In this document: positions 6,746 through 10,012 of the stretch, piece by piece
How positions within the stretch are numbered: position 1 is the stretch's first letter
Layout: every line of letters starts with the position of its first letter
Assembly: GCA_005884705.1 (NCBI GenBank)
Contig: VBAF01000296.1
Span: 1 to 10,012 of the forward strand
Length of the DNA stretch: 10,012 nucleotides
Direction: 5' to 3'
Source of the DNA: Alphaproteobacteria bacterium
GTDB taxonomy: Bacteria > Pseudomonadota > Alphaproteobacteria > Reyranellales > Reyranellaceae
Position numbers and translations under genes: made by a program
Notes under the pieces: generated by a model
Database searches by the model: none
What the model saw: the letters and a program-made list of their open reading frames with translations, nothing else
Told to the model about the DNA's origin: nothing

Positions 6746-7669
6746 GACAATCCGACCTAGCCGCCGTGCCCTTCTCATCTCGGCGGTCGCGGCCGCCCTG
6801 CCGCGCGTCGCGGCCGCCCAAACCTGGCCGACCAGGCCGATCCGGCTGGTCGTGCCGTTCTCCGCCGGTGCCGGCATCTCCGACATCCTGGCGCGCCTGG
6901 TCAGCCAGCATCTCAGCGCCGGCCTCGGCCAGCAGATCGTGATCGACAACCGGCCGGGTGCCGGCGGCAATCTCGGCGCCGACATCGTCGCCAAGGCGGC
7001 GCCCGACGGCTACACGGTGCTGCTCGGCAGCTCGTTCCTGGCGGTGAACGCCTACCTCTATGCCCAGACGCCGTTCAACCCGCTGCTGCTGGTCGTCCAT
7101 CCCTCGGTGCCGGCCAAGTCGGTCGCCGAGCTGGTGGCGCTGGCCAAGGCCAAGCCCGGGCAGCTCAACTACGGCTCCGGCGGCATCGGCAGCACGCCCT
7201 TCCTGGCCACCGAGCTGTTCAAGGCGAAAGCCAAGGTCGACATCACCCACGTGCCGTACAAGGGCGGCGCGCCGGCGCTGGCCGATCTCGCCGCCGGCCA
7301 GCTCTCGATGATGATCGAGAACGTGCCCGGCACCATGCCGTTCGTGCGCGGCGGCAAGATGCGCGCGCTCGCCATCACCAGCCGCACGCGATCGCCGCTC
7401 GAGCCTGAGCTGCAGACCATGATCGAGGCAGGCGTGCCGGACTACGAGATGATCGGCTGGAACGGCTTAAGGGCATCGCGCCCGAGGTCGTCGCCCGCCT
7501 GCAGGCCGAGCTGGCGAAGGTGCTGGCCAAGCCCGAGGTGAAGCAACAGCTCGCCACGCTCGGCGCCGAGGGGGTCGGCGACAGCCCGCAATCCTTCGCC
7601 GCTTTCTTCAGGAACGAGACGACGCGCTGGGGCAAGCTGATCAAGGACCTGGGCATCAAGCCGGAATAG
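6744..7669 (+). pseudogene. Frame-broken Bug/TctC-family periplasmic binding protein
   Basis: Bug proteins are periplasmic receptors for small, often carboxylate-bearing, molecules; some feed tripartite tricarboxylate (TctABC) transporters. The start at 6744 has GGGAG at 6734-6738 and a Tat-type signal, SRRALLISAVAAAL, ending near VAAAQ (residue 26). Family motifs follow: RPIRLVVPFSAGAG, IDNRPGAGGNLGADI, AAPDGYTVLLG, VVHPSVPAKSV and KPGQLNYGSGG. Two defects are visible. At about 7080-7090 the sequence jumps from TPFNPL to LLVVHPS, where relatives carry roughly 14 more residues (in frame). At 7466-7471 the frame breaks after YEMIGWNGL. The true C-terminus (KGIAPEVVARLQAELAKVLA, later WGKLIKDLGIKPE) continues in another frame to TAG 7667-7669. 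In the first frame the chain would instead end at 7541 with a basic nonsense tail. No TctA or TctB membrane genes are nearby, which is usual for these orphan receptors. The ligand is unknown. Confidence 0.82.
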
Positions 7670-7677
7670 CGTGGCGC

Positions 7678-7707
7678 TACCGCGTCCCGACGCGGATTAC
7701 CGCGTCC
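7678..7707. terminator. Triple repeat forming two alternative hairpins between convergent genes
   Basis: CCGCGTC (7680-7686), its exact reverse complement GACGCGG (7689-7695) and CCGCGTC again (7700-7706) lie in series. The middle copy can pair left (2-nt loop) or right (ATTA loop). The outer copies belong to a 10-bp direct repeat, TACCGCGTCC, at 7678-7687 and 7698-7707. The minus-strand ftsK stop codon (7697-7699) sits in the right-hand loop. The position between two convergent stops suits a bidirectional terminator, but neither strand has a T-run after it, so an intrinsic terminator is only a guess. Confidence 0.4.
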
Positions 7708-10012
7708 TGTCGTCGATGTCGCGGGCCAGGACCTCGCGCTTGCCGACATGGTTGGCGGCGCTGACCACGCCCTCCTTCTCCATGCGCTCGACGATGCGGG
7801 CGGCGCGGTTGTAGCCGATCTGCAGGTAGCGCTGGATGAAGCTGGTCGAGCACTTGCGCTCGCGGGCGACCAGCGCGATCGCCTGGTCGTAGAGCTGGTC
7901 GCTCTCGCCCTCCTCGCCGTCGCCCGGCAGCCCGCCGCCGCCGTCTTCGCCGTCGGGATCGTCGGTCACCGATTCGATGTAGGCCGGCGTGCCCTGCGCC
8001 CGCAGATGACGCACCACGTCCTCGACCTCGCCGTCGCTGACGAACGGCCCGTGCACGCGGGCGATCTTGCCGCCGCCCGCCATGTAGAGCATGTCGCCCT
8101 GGCCCAGCAGCTGCTCGCCGCCCTGCTCTCCCAGGATGGTGCGGCTGTCGATCTTCGACGTCACCTGGAAGGAGATGCGGGTCGGGAAGTTGGCCTTGAT
8201 GGTGCCGGTGATGACGTCGACCGACGGCCGCTGCGTGGCCATGATGACGTGGATGCCGGCGGCGCGCGCCATCTGGGCCAGCCGCTGCACGGCCGCCTCG
8301 ATCTCCTTGCCGGCGACCAGCATCAGGTCGGCCATCTCGTCGATGATCACCACGATGAAGGGCAGCGGATCGAGATCGATCTCCTCGTCCTCGAAGATCG
8401 GCCGGCGCGTCTCGGGATCGATGCCGGTCTGCACCTTGCGCACCAGCGACACGCCCTTCTTGCGCGCCTCGCCGAGCTTCTCGTTGTAGCCCGCGATGTT
8501 GCGCACGCCCTGGGCGCTCATCGCGCGATAGCGGTCCTCCATCTCGCGCACCACCCACTTCAAGGCGACGATCGCCTTGCGCGGCTCGGTGACGACCGGC
8601 GTGAGCAGATGCGGAATATCCTGGTAGACGCTGAGCTCCAGCATCTTGGGATCGATCATGATGAAGCGGCACTTGTCCGGCGACAGCCGGTAGAGCAGCG
8701 ACAGGATCATGGTGTTGACCGCCACCGACTTGCCCGAGCCGGTGGTGCCGCCGATCAGCAGATGCGGCATGCGCGCGAGGTCGGCGATCACCGGATCGCC
8801 GCCGATATCCTTGCCCAGCGCCAGCGGCAGGCCGAGCCGGTTGTCCTCGTAGTGGCGCGTCGACAGGAGCTCGCGCAGGAACACCGTCTCGCGCCGCGCG
8901 TTGGGCAGCTCGATGCCGATCACGTTGCGGCCGGGCACGGTGGCGACGCGCGCGGAGACCGCGCTCATCGAGCGGGCGATGTCGTCGGCCAGGCCGATCA
9001 CGCGGCTCGCCTTGGTGCCGGGCGCGGGCTCGAGCTCGTAGAGCGTGACCACGGGGCCCGGCCGCACCTTGACGATCTGGCCCTTGACGCCGAAATCCTC
9101 GAGCACCGTCTCGAGCAGGCGCGCATTCTGCTCCAGCGCGCCCTCGTCGATCTTGGTCTCGGTCGAGACGCGCGACGGCAGCGACAGGAGATCGAGCGGC
9201 GGCAGATGGTACTCGCCAACGCCGAGGTCGAGCTCGCGCTGGCCGGCCCTGGCCGCGCGCTTGCCCTGCGCCGCGGCCGACTTGCGCGGCACGATCTTGA
9301 CGCCGGGCGCCGCGACTTCGGCCGGCGGCTCGGTGAGCAGCGTGTCGGGCGTGAACGGGTTCTCGTCGCTCTCCTCGGTCTCGGCCGATGCCTCGACGTC
9401 GGGTTCCGGCGGGAATGCCGGCGGCGGCAGCCGCTCGGCGTCGAACGGGTCCGGCGGCGGCGCGGTGGGGCGCAGGCGCCCCAGGATCGGCTCGATGCGG
9501 AAGCTGCCGGCCAGGCGATCGAACAAGGTGCGCTCGACCACCGACTCGACCACTGGAGCGGCGCGGGGGCCGGTGGAATCTCGGGCGCGGGCCGCTCGAT
9601 CGGCGCGTTCGGCGCGTCGACCAGCAGGGTGTCGGGCGGCGGCAAGGGCGCGCCCTCGATCGGGATCTGCTCGAAGCGCCCGCTCTCGAAATGGGCGGGA
9701 TCGTACTGGCTGGCGTCGATCTCACCCGGAATCTCGGCATAGCCGATCTCCGGCGCCGGCGGCTCGTCCGGGCCGTCGAAGGACTGCGGCCGGCCACGCC
9801 ACAGGCCGACGCCGGCCCGGAACAGCCAGAGGCTCCAGACGAACGGCGCGCGCAGGATGCGGAAGATCAGCGGCAGGTCGGTCCGGTTCATGCCGAGCGC
9901 CGGCGCCATGGCGATGAAGGCAAGCGCCGCGCAGACCGGCTCGATCAGGGCGAGGCTGCCGCCGCTGGAATGAGTCAGCACGATCTCGCGGAAACGGCCG
10001 ACCAGGGCAAGC
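7697..10012 (-). CDS. ftsK: DNA translocase FtsK (partial at right edge, one frameshift)
   Basis: FtsK is a septum-anchored motor that pumps chromosome ends apart and activates XerCD recombination at dif. The start lies beyond the right edge. Reading leftward, two hydrophobic segments (about 9870-9960, containing IEPVCAALAFIAMAPALGM) represent the end of the membrane domain. A proline- and acid-rich linker follows to about 9200, then the alpha/beta motor with Walker A GTTGSGKS (8726-8749) and Walker B VVIIDE (8336-8353). MATQRPSVDVITG and FVSDGEVEDVV come next, then an acidic/glycine spacer, and the winged-helix gamma domain that reads KOPS sites (about 7715-7905). The frame changes at about 9554-9563. 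The N-terminal side reads ERPAPEIPPAPAP and the C-terminal side PVVESVVERTLFDRL. Adding one G there would join them as a continuous Pro-Ala linker. Because ftsK is normally essential and everything else is intact, I treat it as a gene with a probable sequence error. It converges on the Bug gene. Confidence 0.94.

Noticed and set aside
7748..9742. A 664-codon plus-strand open frame across ftsK
   Set aside because: It lies wholly antisense to the strongly conserved ftsK motor. Its composition (rich in Ala, Arg, Asp, His, Leu) is that of a GC-rich shadow frame with no recognisable domain.

Overview
The window is GC-rich, densely packed bacterial chromosome. The ftsK type, the long GTG-started hisB, and the presence of a Bug/TctC-type periplasmic protein next to an Fe(III)-type ABC importer suggest an alphaproteobacterium, possibly of the Rhodospirillales/Reyranella kind. 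That placement is inference from gene style, not a marker-based identification. I see no mobile element, CRISPR array, rRNA or tRNA.

Layout, left to right. On the plus strand, hisB (35-700) and hisH (708-1349) are two histidine-biosynthesis genes 7 nt apart. A small exported GH25-type muramidase (1382-2194) sits where other his genes often follow. A three-gene ABC importer comes next: a periplasmic binding protein (2301-3264), a double-domain permease (3261-5477) and an ATPase (5474-6526). These are linked by GTGA and ATGA stop/start overlaps, as expected for one translationally coupled operon of the ferric-iron (AfuABC/FbpABC) type. A 217-bp gap (6527-6743) carries what looks like a decayed minus-strand gene start. 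A Bug/TctC-family binding protein (6744-7669) follows. On the minus strand, ftsK (7697 to beyond the right edge) converges on it, with a 27-bp gap that holds an unusual triple repeat able to form two alternative hairpins.

The most notable property of the window is damage to reading frames. The importer binding protein lost roughly 20 codons plus the frame near 2983. The Bug protein has an apparent in-frame gap near 7083 and a frame break near 7467. The minus-strand remnant changes frame near 6695, and ftsK changes frame near 9560. Because ftsK is normally essential and is otherwise perfectly conserved here, I favour sequence or assembly errors over real pseudogenes for at least part of this damage. 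One consequence is a misleading uninterrupted frame (2301-5477, 1058 codons) that joins the first half of the binding protein to the whole permease. It looks like a novel fusion but is probably an artefact.

Intact genes would work together as follows. HisB and HisH act at two steps of histidine synthesis. The binding protein, permease and ATPase form one importer. The GH25 protein acts on peptidoglycan in the envelope, and FtsK pumps DNA at the division septum. I did not find a convincing previously undescribed system. The best candidate for real new biology is a hairpin that masks the ribosome binding site of the importer operon.
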